Positions 1 to 6,822 of a DNA stretch of 51,427 nucleotides are shown here, one piece after another; within the stretch, counting starts at the first letter, position 1; each line of letters begins with the position of its first letter. The DNA lies in NCBI GenBank assembly GCA_945267035.1, contig CALYOS010000013.1:1-51427 (forward strand). Reading direction: 5' to 3'. The notes under the pieces are model-generated. The model searched no databases and was not told the origin of the DNA. It worked only from the letters and a program-made list of their open reading frames with translations. The stretch comes from an uncultured Neisseriaceae bacterium. GTDB lineage: Bacteria > Pseudomonadota > Gammaproteobacteria > Burkholderiales > Neisseriaceae. The translations under genes and the position numbers were made by a program.

Positions 1-1
1 G

Positions 2-520
2 AAAATTTTAGCAGGAGAAGGGGTTAATGCCACCACTGCTACAAAATTACAAACACCTCGATATATCAATGGGGTTCTGTTTGATGGCGGTTCAGACATC
101 AATGTAACACCACCGGGGGCTGTACAGTTTTTTGCTCAGCCATGGGCACCAGTTGGCTGGCTAAAGGCTAATGGTGCTGAAGTTTCCAGAACAACTTATG
201 CCAATTTATTTGCAGCGATTGGCACTCACTATGGCGCTGGGAATGGATCGACAACTTTTAATTTACCTGATTTACGCGGTGAGTTTTTGAGAAGTTGGGA
301 TGATGGGCGGGGTGTGGACGCAAACCGCTGGTTCGGTTCGTGGCAGGCTGATGAATTTCGATCACATGCCCATGGAGGGGTTCCTTGGATTAAAAATGAT
401 TCGGACAGAGGGGGGAATTCTTCGTTTTTTTCAATTGATAATTATGGTGAAACCGCTTGGGTGGGTGGGAATGAGACCCGCCCCCGTAATATAGCGTTAT
501 TGGCTTGCATTAAAATTTAA
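2..520 (+). CDS. Phage tail fibre protein, collar domain (5'-truncated by window edge)
   Basis: The frame is open from the first bases of the window, so the N-terminus lies outside it. The visible ~172 residues carry a phage tail collar domain. It begins near PPGAVQFFAQ, continues through GWLKANGAEV and a GNGSTTFNLPDLRG core, and has the GRGVDANRWFGSWQ signature shared by tail collar/short-fibre proteins. The C-terminus ends with the usual ETRPRNIALLACIKI block. Such proteins form the receptor-binding tip of myophage or siphophage tails. The next gene starts 13 bases later and looks like its assembly partner, so this is the late tail end of a prophage. The family call is firm; the host receptor cannot be read from sequence. 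Confidence 0.88.
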   Translation, partial: KILAGEGVNATTATKLQTPRYINGVLFDGGSDINVTPPGAVQFFAQPWAPVGWLKANGAEVSRTTYANLFAAIGTHYGAGNGSTTFNLPDLRGEFLRSWDDGRGVDANRWFGSWQADEFRSHAHGGVPWIKNDSDRGGNSSFFSIDNYGETAWVGGNETRPRNIALLACIKI

Positions 521-533
521 AGAAGGAATAAAT

Positions 534-1175
534 ATGAATTTAGATCAACAATTTAAATGGGTTTGTCAGTTGGATGAAAACAATTATTTTCTGTGTATGA
601 CTAAGGCAGATTTAGACCCATTAGAAAATGCTACACGTTACTTAATTCCTCGTGGCGCAGTTGAAGCACCGGAACCTAAATTAAAAAAAGGTTATGCGTC
701 TCGTTGGTCTGGTAGTGCTTGGGAGTATGTAGAAGACCATCGCGGCAAGATTGTGTTTGATAAAAAAACAGGCGAGCAAATAACCCATCATGAGCTAGGA
801 ATGTTACCAGAGGCTGTTACTACGATCCCGCCAATACCTTACTCCAAGTGGTCAGAATCAAAAAACACGTGGGTGGAGCTAAGCAATGCAGATGAGCTGC
901 GGCTAATGGATCGGCGTATAGCTGCAGGAAGTCTGAGCAGAAATCAGTTTCTGACTGGAATTGAAATCAGCCGCGGCGAGAATAAAGGAAATTTGCTTGA
1001 AATTGTAGAACGCGAACTTGTAGGCACTCATTTGATTAAAGTACGCAATGCCATTAATGAAGCAAGTGAGTTGAGTTTGATAAATGATGATATCTGGCAA
1101 TTTTTAACTCAAACCTTGAATATGCAAATAGATAAACTGTTTGAGTTTTGGGAAGAAGCCAAAGAAATCCATTGA
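534..1175 (+). CDS. Tail-fibre assembly-like phage protein
   Basis: 213 residues, started at the ATG preceded by AGAAGGA at 521-527. It sits immediately after the tail collar gene, the standard place of a tail-fibre assembly chaperone. The first half contains short aromatic, proline-containing blocks (ASRWSGSAWEYVEDHRGK and PPIPYSKWSESKNTWVEL) typical of DUF4376/tail-assembly-like proteins. The second half is predicted helical. No signal peptide or membrane segment is visible. The function is inferred mostly from position; the protein could instead be a structural tail-tip component. A strong terminator follows directly. Confidence 0.6.
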   Translation: MNLDQQFKWVCQLDENNYFLCMTKADLDPLENATRYLIPRGAVEAPEPKLKKGYASRWSGSAWEYVEDHRGKIVFDKKTGEQITHHELGMLPEAVTTIPPIPYSKWSESKNTWVELSNADELRLMDRRIAAGSLSRNQFLTGIEISRGENKGNLLEIVERELVGTHLIKVRNAINEASELSLINDDIWQFLTQTLNMQIDKLFEFWEEAKEIH

Positions 1176-1180
1176 TTAAT

Positions 1181-1204
1181 ACCCGCTTTACAGCGGGTTT
1201 TTTT
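1181..1204 (+). terminator. Rho-independent terminator after tail genes
   Basis: ACCCGC and GCGGGT form a 6-bp stem with a TTTACA loop, followed by a T7 run. It closes the tail-fibre transcription unit. Confidence 0.85.
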
Positions 1205-1219
1205 ATAAAGGCAAATAAT

Positions 1220-1702
1220 ATGTTTAAAGCATTTGACTGGCTACATTGGCTGCTGGATCTACGATTTTTACCAGACAAAATTCAAAATTGGTTGTTTGAA
1301 ACAGGGACAAGGGCGATAGAAGTGTTTTCGGGATTGGCGATGCTCGGCTTTGCATTTACTTTTCTGCTTGCTGGGGATGAATTGTACAAAGCTGATTTGT
1401 ACGAAAAATTTCAACATCTGCACAAGCCCAGTTTGATTGGTATTTTGGTCGTTGTTTCGATATTGCAGCTAGGATTTGCTGTGGTTAAATCTTACCATTT
1501 AAAGTTAGTGAGCAGTTTCTTATTAATGTTTTCATCGCTGATCTGGGCGGTAATTACTGGAATGTTTATTGCTGGTTATCCACCCGTCTCAACTGGTATG
1601 ACAACGTATGCTGTATTAACAATTGTATGTAGTTTTGCTGGCTTATATTTAAACCGTCATGCAAAACATTTAGAAGATAAAAAGCAAGGCAAAGGGCTAT
1701 GA
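1220..1702 (+). CDS. Small multi-spanning membrane protein of the prophage lysis region
   Basis: 160 residues when started at the ATG at 1220, with AAAGG at 1207-1211 upstream. An upstream in-frame start near 1148 would run through the terminator and is not credible. Four hydrophobic stretches are visible: around the segment after EVFSGLAML, GILVVVSILQLGFAVV, SSFLLMFSSLIWAVITGMF and TTYAVLTIVCSFAGLYL. The tail is charged (KHLEDKKQGKGL). It lies between tail genes and endolysin and overlaps or abuts the next membrane gene, so a holin-associated role is plausible but unproven. I do not recognise a named family. Confidence 0.65.
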   Translation: MFKAFDWLHWLLDLRFLPDKIQNWLFETGTRAIEVFSGLAMLGFAFTFLLAGDELYKADLYEKFQHLHKPSLIGILVVVSILQLGFAVVKSYHLKLVSSFLLMFSSLIWAVITGMFIAGYPPVSTGMTTYAVLTIVCSFAGLYLNRHAKHLEDKKQGKGL

Positions 1703-1703
1703 C

Positions 1704-2039
1704 ATGGATTTATTCGAAGGTGCTTTTAACGTTGCAATTGTCTTTGCAATTGGAGGTAGTTTGTTGGGCTCGCTTATTGCCACGGATGTGAAACGTTATG
1801 GACGAACTTTATCAGGATTAATGGTTCTGGCGGGAATTGTTTTATCTGTCAGTGTGGCAGATTATTTCTTTTCTCCTGTCCATCCTTGGCTTTATGGTGG
1901 AGTAGGTGTTTTTTGTGGCATTGTTTCACCGGCACTATTAGATGCCTTAAAAGGCATGGCACCTAAAGCGATTCAGCGACTAATTAATGCTTTATGTAAT
2001 CGAGCAGAAAAGATGATTAGCGATTCAGAGAAAAAGTAG
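1704..2039 (+). CDS. Putative holin-like small membrane protein
   Basis: 111 residues starting one base after the previous stop, so translation is probably coupled. The protein has three hydrophobic segments (FNVAIVFAIGGSLLGSLIA, LSGLMVLAGIVLSVSVADYF and PWLYGGVGVFCGIVSPALL) and a basic, charged C-terminal tail (NRAEKMISDSEKK). Size, topology and place just before the endolysin fit a phage holin. No specific holin family motif is recognisable, so the call rests on topology and context. Confidence 0.55.
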   Translation: MDLFEGAFNVAIVFAIGGSLLGSLIATDVKRYGRTLSGLMVLAGIVLSVSVADYFFSPVHPWLYGGVGVFCGIVSPALLDALKGMAPKAIQRLINALCNRAEKMISDSEKK

Positions 2040-2046
2040 TTTATGT

Positions 2047-2070
2047 ACTTAGCGTGTTAAATCGCTAAGT
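2047..2070 (+). repeat. 8-bp perfect inverted repeat after the holin-like gene
   Basis: ACTTAGCG and CGCTAAGT with an 8-nt loop, followed by ATTTTAAAT. It could be a weak terminator or mRNA end; the strong terminator lies about 45 bases further on. Confidence 0.45.
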
Positions 2071-2114
2071 ATTTTAAATAATCGGATTAATTTGGAGCGT
2101 TTAATTTTGGGAGG

Positions 2115-2139
2115 GCAGCTGAATAAGCTGCTTTTTTTT
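2115..2139 (+). terminator. Rho-independent terminator
   Basis: GCAGCT, loop GAATA, AGCTGC, then T8. It separates the holin-like gene from the endolysin, so the lysis genes probably have their own promoter or rely on antitermination. Confidence 0.85.
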
Positions 2140-2188
2140 ATTTCTGAATAGAGATTTTATTTAGGATTTGCATAGAAGGTTCTTTTCG

Positions 2189-2728
2189 ATGAGTGAATTA
2201 GCTTGGATTGCGGAGGGACGTAAGTATTTGGGCTTACGTGAGATTAAAGGATCGAAGCACAATCAGACATTACTTCGATGGCTTGGGGATATGGGTCAAT
2301 ATAGTCATGAAAGTAAAGCATGGTGGCGCGATGATGAGACACCATGGTGTGGTCTGTTTGTTGGGCATTGTTTGGGCGTAACTAATCGGTATGTGGTTAA
2401 AAATTGGTTTCGTGCAAGTGCATGGGCTGATTCTCTAGTGATGATGAGACTTGATCAACCTGCCTATGGATGTATTGTGACGTTTACCCGACAAGGAGGA
2501 GGGCACGTTGGCTTTGTTGTGGGCAAAGATACCAGAGGGAATTTAATGGTGCTGGGTGGTAATCAAGGTGATGCAGTCAGTATTGCTGCTTTTGCCATGA
2601 GTAGGGCTACTGGATTTTATTGGCCCAGTAAATGGGTGGGAAAATTGGTTAAATCTATTCCGTCGGCTACTCGCTACACGCTGCCGGTACTATCTTCAAC
2701 CGGCAAGCTAAGTACAAATGAGGCGTAA
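2189..2728 (+). CDS. Phage endolysin, TIGR02594/CHAP-like cysteine amidase
   Basis: 179 residues from the ATG at 2189, preceded by AGAAGG at 2174-2179. An upstream TTG at 2168 has no such site. The protein begins SELAWIAEGRKYLGLREIKG, the characteristic start of the TIGR02594 family of NlpC/P60-CHAP-type peptidoglycan hydrolases. The candidate catalytic cysteine is in TPWCGLFVGHCL and the histidine in GGGHVGFVVG. It lacks a signal peptide and would rely on a holin for release. The 3' end overlaps the Rz-like spanin by 11 bases. The enzyme would cleave peptide bonds in peptidoglycan at the end of the phage cycle. Confidence 0.8.
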   Translation: MSELAWIAEGRKYLGLREIKGSKHNQTLLRWLGDMGQYSHESKAWWRDDETPWCGLFVGHCLGVTNRYVVKNWFRASAWADSLVMMRLDQPAYGCIVTFTRQGGGHVGFVVGKDTRGNLMVLGGNQGDAVSIAAFAMSRATGFYWPSKWVGKLVKSIPSATRYTLPVLSSTGKLSTNEA

Positions 2729-3074
2729 GGATGTTGGCTTGAGAAACGTTAATTATATGATTTTTAGCGCTGGTATTTTGTTGGTGCTGATTTGGTTATT
2801 TAGCCTGGTTACATATGGTCATGATCAATATCGAAGGGGATACAACCAAGGAAGGTTGGCTGAACAGCAAATACAGCAAAAAGCTCAAGCCAAACAGCAG
2901 GCTGCAGCCAATAAGCTCAGTCAAGATTATGAAAAACAAAAAGCTGAAAATGAGGTAAAACGAGATGAACAGAAAAGGCAAATTACTAAAATTGTTAAAG
3001 TACCTGTCTATAGTAATGTGTGTCTTGATGCTTCAGGCGTGCAGCTTATCAACCAAGCCATCAACGAGCGTTAA
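2718..3074 (+). CDS. Rz-like inner-membrane spanin (i-spanin)
   Basis: 118 residues: one N-terminal membrane anchor (about residues 14-33, YMIFSAGILLVLIWLFSLV) then a long charged coiled-coil rich in Q, K and E, and a C-terminal segment with NVCLDASGVQLINQAI. This is the usual build of Rz. A second spanin gene is nested in the +1 frame over its 3' end, which is the diagnostic Rz/Rz1 arrangement. The start at 2718 overlaps the endolysin; an ATG at 2757 is an alternative. The pair spans the periplasm and fuses inner and outer membranes in the last step of lysis. Confidence 0.78.
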   Translation: MRRKDVGLRNVNYMIFSAGILLVLIWLFSLVTYGHDQYRRGYNQGRLAEQQIQQKAQAKQQAAANKLSQDYEKQKAENEVKRDEQKRQITKIVKVPVYSNVCLDASGVQLINQAINER

Positions 3075-3237
3075 TATTCCAGCTAATCTTATTGCACCTT
3101 GCCCCGCTCTTGAAAATTTGAATGGTTCGAGTGGTCAGGATGTGTTGCCTTGGGCTATGGCGGTGGTAGGACGCTATAATGATTGTGCGCAACGCCATGA
3201 AGCTTTAGTTAATACTCTAATCACTATTGGATATTGA
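2965..3237 (+). CDS. Rz1-like outer-membrane spanin lipoprotein (nested in Rz)
   Basis: 90 residues with a lipoprotein signal: basic start MNRKGK, hydrophobic stretch, and lipobox LMLQACS with the lipidated cysteine at residue 26. The mature part has the Rz1-type pattern of proline-rich stretch, PCPALENL, WAMAVVGRYNDCAQRHEALV. It overlaps the Rz-like gene by 110 bases in another frame and extends past it. Partner of the upstream i-spanin. Confidence 0.78.
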   Translation: MNRKGKLLKLLKYLSIVMCVLMLQACSLSTKPSTSVNIPANLIAPCPALENLNGSSGQDVLPWAMAVVGRYNDCAQRHEALVNTLITIGY

Positions 3238-3308
3238 TTTGGCAGATAACTATTAGTCATTGCAATGACTACAGATTATTGTTTTTTTTGATGGTTTACT
3301 TGGTTTTA

Positions 3309-3347
3309 AATCAACAAGCCAGACCTTTTCGGTTTAGCTTGTTGATT
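3309..3347. repeat. Inverted repeat at the prophage/chromosome gene boundary
   Basis: Perfect 11-bp arms (AATCAACAAGC and GCTTGTTGATT) with inner ACC/GGT pairing around TTTTC. It lies between the convergent spanin and SHOCT genes. There is no T-run on either side, so it is a possible bidirectional mRNA end rather than a classical terminator. Confidence 0.5.
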
Positions 3348-3357
3348 CAAAATTAAA

Positions 3358-4458
3358 TTAGATTTTATAACCGTTTAATTCTTGAATTTTCTTTTCAGCT
3401 TTGTCGCTGATGCATTGATACATATTGATTTTGGTTTGGGGAACATTTTTTGCAGTTGGTCTGGACAAACAATATCCTGTTGTTTCTTCGATCCATTGTA
3501 AATAAGTTTGGTTTAAGTTTTGCTGAACGTCCTGTGGAATTGTTTTCCAGGTGATTTCTAAGCGTTGAATAGCGTCTTTAGATTTTTGTTCGGCCTGATC
3601 AACCATTTCTTCTTTAATCTGGGCTAAATCTTCTTTCTGTCTTTCAAGCAAGGTTTCTGCACGCGAATTTATTATGCCGGACTCGCAATATAGTTTGGCG
3701 ACTTGCAGTGCCTCTGGGCTTTTATAACCCTCTAAGGTACAGTTTTCTTCTAAAGCGGTATTGTCCCAGATTTTTTGCTCATCTAATATGGAGTTTTTAA
3801 AGTCTTCATCAAGCCCCGCCCAAACTTTGCGTAATCTGGCCTCGGCGCGACTGCGTTGCTGCTGATATTTAATTAGAAGATTATTTAATTCTTCCGGTGT
3901 TCTGGTGTTCAGACTCAAGCCTGTAGCATCTTCGCTAATTTCTTCTTGTTGATTAGTTTGTTTGGCTTCACTTGCAGTCTCACTTCCCGTCTCACTTGCA
4001 ACTTGCGGTGCAGAGGCAGGCTGGATATTGCTTGCCATGTTGGTGTTAGAAGCTGCAACGGCAACAGGTGCGGTTTTAAGCTCTTCTTTAGACCTAAAGA
4101 TGAAATACATCGCTACCAAGATAATCAACCCAATAACTAAAATTAGAATTATTTTTACGCTATTGCTTTGTTTTTTTGGTGGTACAACAGATTGTGTTGC
4201 TGAGTTGGTACTAGGGTTGGGTTCGAGCGAGGCTGAATGTTGTTGTGGTTGGGACGGAGTAAAACTGGGTTGTTGCTGATCTTGTCTGTCTGGCTCTTGG
4301 GCTATGGTTTCTTCTGTGCAATTTGTCTCAGCATCGTCTTGATGAGATGCCAAGATGGCTTTCTTTTGCATATCATATTCATCTTTAGTGATGGCGCCTT
4401 TTTCCAATAATTTAAAAAGTGCTTCAAGTTCTTCAATCTGAGCAGATGGTTTATCCAT
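3358..4458 (-). CDS. SHOCT-domain membrane protein with LprI-like periplasmic repeats
   Basis: 366 residues. The first ~35 match a SHOCT module (IEELEALFKLLEKGAITKDEYD). A Q/P/S-rich linker follows, then one membrane helix (VKIILILVIGLIILVAMYFI), then a low-complexity linker. The C-terminal ~180 residues contain two repeats with the W...C...C...RA..L pattern of the lysozyme-inhibitor LprI N-terminal (DUF1311) family. The predicted topology is cytoplasmic SHOCT and periplasmic LprI-like domains. The start is supported by AGAGG seven bases upstream. No operon partner is evident. An envelope role is inference. Confidence 0.72.
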   Translation of the reverse strand: MDKPSAQIEELEALFKLLEKGAITKDEYDMQKKAILASHQDDAETNCTEETIAQEPDRQDQQQPSFTPSQPQQHSASLEPNPSTNSATQSVVPPKKQSNSVKIILILVIGLIILVAMYFIFRSKEELKTAPVAVAASNTNMASNIQPASAPQVASETGSETASEAKQTNQQEEISEDATGLSLNTRTPEELNNLLIKYQQQRSRAEARLRKVWAGLDEDFKNSILDEQKIWDNTALEENCTLEGYKSPEALQVAKLYCESGIINSRAETLLERQKEDLAQIKEEMVDQAEQKSKDAIQRLEITWKTIPQDVQQNLNQTYLQWIEETTGYCLSRPTAKNVPQTKINMYQCISDKAEKKIQELNGYKI

Positions 4459-4500
4459 GCATCAACCTCTTAAAAAATTAATCGACCCAATAAATGAGTT

Positions 4501-4530
4501 ATTGTAAGTATGATGCTAAATTTATTTCAA
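4501..4530 (-). promoter_or_regulatory. Candidate sigma-70 promoter for the SHOCT-domain gene
   Basis: Read on the minus strand: TTGAAA, 18-bp spacer, TACAAT, about 40 bases before the start codon. The rest of the 4459-4819 gap is AT-rich with no convincing gene, apart from the terminator at 4761-4806. Confidence 0.4.
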
Positions 4531-4760
4531 CTATTATTTGGGCATAATATTTTTTTATGCAAAATGGCTGAAATTTGCTTTGACTGAGTTTTAAATTAAA
4601 TAGATAACATAAAAAAATAAGATATTTTTTATAAATAACAATAATTTGATGAAATATTTTGATTAATTGTTTTTAATAATTAATTTTAATTTGCTTATAA
4701 TGCAAAAAGTTTGTTGTGATTTTGATCTGAAATCTGGAATGTATGCAGTTTGATGGCGAA

Positions 4761-4806
4761 AAATTGCCCAGCATTTACTATGATATTTTAGATCATGGCT
4801 GGGCAA
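4761..4806 (-). terminator. Terminator of the ABC permease gene
   Basis: Arms TTGCCCAGC (4764-4772) and GCTGGGCAA (4798-4806). Read on the minus strand, the hairpin is followed by a T-run, 14 bases past the permease stop codon. Confidence 0.75.
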
Positions 4807-4819
4807 AATTTTAAATCAT

Positions 4820-5569
4820 TTAATGGCGATAACCTTTGTTATATTTTTTCTCCAACCAGGAAAACAACCAACTTAAAGCCATGGTCATGAGCAGATAGAT
4901 CACCGCGATGGTATACCATGGTGTCTCATAATTAAGATAGCGCCCCGCCACGGTGCGTGCGGTGAATGCCAGCTCAGCTACGGCGATAGCGGACAATAAG
5001 GAGCTGTCTTTAAGAAGGGTAATAAATTCATTACCAATTGGTGGCAGCATGCGATGAATTGCTTGTGGCAAAATCACATAGCGCATGGCTTGGGTATAAC
5101 TCAGTCCGAGTGAGCGTGCCGCTTCAAATTGACCGCGATCTATTGACTGAATACCTCCGCGGAATATTTCGGTAATATAGGCTCCGGAATTGACCGATAA
5201 CGCTAGTATGCCGGTAATCAATGCCCCATAATTACGCCGTAGTTCGACGGCATAATCACCATTAATAATCAGCCCGCTAGTTGGATGAATAAGAATCGGA
5301 AACCAGACGTAATACCAAATAAATATCTGTACAAATAGTGGCGTGCCACGAAATAGGGTGACGTATAACAGTGAAATTTGACGTAATAACCACGTCAGTG
5401 CACGCATGAACAAACCGCCTTTTTCCACGCGGATAATACGAGCTAGAGCAAAAAACAGACCTAAAAAGGTACCGAATAAGGTTGAAATCAGCGATACGCC
5501 CAAGGTAATAAGGGCGCCGTAAAAGAACATTTCGCGATATTCGTAGATGATGTCAAAACGAAAGGTCAT
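4820..5569 (-). CDS. Polar amino-acid ABC transporter permease (HisM/GlnP type)
   Basis: 249 residues with about five membrane helices. The EAA loop typical of polar amino-acid permeases is visible (EAARSLGLSYTQAMRYVILP, followed by QAIHRMLPPIGNEFITLLKDSSL). The N-terminal segment contains the GALITLGVSLISTLFGTFLG block of the HEQRO subfamily. It would form the membrane channel for import of an amino acid such as glutamine, cystine or arginine. The ATPase and solute-binding genes expected in the same operon are absent on both sides, so the protein must pair with components encoded elsewhere. The substrate cannot be told from the permease alone. Confidence 0.85.
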   Translation of the reverse strand: MTFRFDIIYEYREMFFYGALITLGVSLISTLFGTFLGLFFALARIIRVEKGGLFMRALTWLLRQISLLYVTLFRGTPLFVQIFIWYYVWFPILIHPTSGLIINGDYAVELRRNYGALITGILALSVNSGAYITEIFRGGIQSIDRGQFEAARSLGLSYTQAMRYVILPQAIHRMLPPIGNEFITLLKDSSLLSAIAVAELAFTARTVAGRYLNYETPWYTIAVIYLLMTMALSWLFSWLEKKYNKGYRH

Positions 5570-5807
5570 TGTTTTACCTAATGTGTTTTCAATGTTTAGT
5601 GCCGGGCTCTGTTCTGCCTGAGCACGATATGACCGGTTATTTTAACAAGAATTAGGGTCATGGCTGTATCAAATTTTGTTTAGTTTTGAGAATAAGGTGA
5701 ATTTTATTGAATTGCTGGTCTGCAACTTGCTGTTTATTTACGCTGGCTAACGCAGGCTGAAATGTTTACAATGCGGTGTATTATTATTTGAATTATTCAA
5801 GATTTAT

Positions 5808-6737
5808 ATGCAAGTTTGGTTGGGAGAACACCAGCAGCCGGATTGTATGAAAGGTGCAGCAGTCACAATCGGTAATTTTGATGGGGTACATTGTGGACAC
5901 AGGCATATTTTGTCGTGTCTGCGTCAGCAGGCACACAACCGCGGTCTGATATCTGTTGTGGTGATTTTTGAACCGCAACCACAGGAGTTTTTCGCTCGAA
6001 AATTAGCCCAACCTTTGCCATATAGGCTAACGCCATTGCGTGACAAGCTGGCTTTGTTAGCGGAAAGTAGCTGTGTGGATGCAGTTTATGTGCTGAACTT
6101 TGATCAATCTTTTGCTGATACATCAGCAATGGAGTTTGTGAGAAAGGTATTGATTGAGCGTCTTAATACGCGGTATTTGTTGGTGGGTGATGATTTTCGC
6201 TTCGGGGTAAAACGCAGTGGTGATTTTGCTTTATTGCAGGCACAGTCTGAATTTACGACAGAAAACACACCTTCAGTACTCATCAATGATGTTCGAGCCT
6301 CTAGCACAGCAGTACGTCAAGCATTGGAAGCGGGTAATTTGACCTATGCACAAATGTTATTGGGCCATGAATATACGCTTAGTGGTAAGGTAAAATATGG
6401 TCAGCAATTGGGCCGAAAGCTGGGTTGTCCAACAGCAAATGTGGATTTACCACCTTTGCGCTATGCGCTGAATGGTGTGTTTGTCGTGGATGTTAGCGGA
6501 GATTTTGGTCGTAAACGTGGGGTAGCCAGTTTTGGTTTGAATCCTACGGTTTCTACAGACTGTCAGCAAAAGCTAGAAGTTCATATTTTTGATTTTGACG
6601 CTGATTTATATGAACAAAAAATAAAGGTTCATTTTTTACATAAGCTTAGAGATGAACTCAAATTTGATTGTTTGTCTGCTTTACAGGCGCAGATTGAGGC
6701 AGATATGGCAGCAGCACGAATATGGCAGGCTGCCTGA
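5808..6737 (+). CDS. ribF: Bifunctional riboflavin kinase / FMN adenylyltransferase
   Basis: 309 residues, the usual length for RibF. The N-terminal FAD synthetase domain has the nucleotidyltransferase motif GNFDGVHCGHRHIL (about residues 23-36) and the later SSTAVRQAL (ISSTxIR-type) motif. The C-terminal flavokinase domain contains GRKLGCPTANV and the GVASFGLNPTV block. The enzyme converts riboflavin to FMN and FMN to FAD in the cytoplasm. It is followed 85 bases later by ileS, the conserved ribF-ileS-lspA-ispH order of beta- and gammaproteobacteria. The upstream ribosome-binding site is weak. Confidence 0.95.
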   Translation: MQVWLGEHQQPDCMKGAAVTIGNFDGVHCGHRHILSCLRQQAHNRGLISVVVIFEPQPQEFFARKLAQPLPYRLTPLRDKLALLAESSCVDAVYVLNFDQSFADTSAMEFVRKVLIERLNTRYLLVGDDFRFGVKRSGDFALLQAQSEFTTENTPSVLINDVRASSTAVRQALEAGNLTYAQMLLGHEYTLSGKVKYGQQLGRKLGCPTANVDLPPLRYALNGVFVVDVSGDFGRKRGVASFGLNPTVSTDCQQKLEVHIFDFDADLYEQKIKVHFLHKLRDELKFDCLSALQAQIEADMAAARIWQAA

Positions 6738-6762
6738 TTGGTTGATATGTTTCAGGTAGCCT
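6727..6762. repeat. Inverted repeat of two DNA-uptake-sequence-like 11-mers after ribF
   Basis: Left arm AGGCTGCCTGA, right arm TCAGGTAGCCT, i.e. AGGCTACCTGAA on the minus strand, separated by 14 bases and overlapping the ribF stop. In Neisseriaceae the dialects AGGCTGCCTGAA (Simonsiella type) and AGGCTACCTGAA (Eikenella type) are known DNA uptake sequences. They are often paired as intergenic hairpins. The left copy differs at its twelfth base; the right copy is exact. Confidence 0.5.
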
Positions 6763-6822
6763 CAATGTACTGATTAATGTTTAACAAGATTATTAGATAA
6801 TTATATTTTTGAAGAGAAGGTC

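Noticed and set aside
6763-6822. Possible T-box or leader peptide before ileS
   Set aside because: The gap is only 60 bases after the DUS-like repeat, with no T-box sequence or antiterminator pairing.
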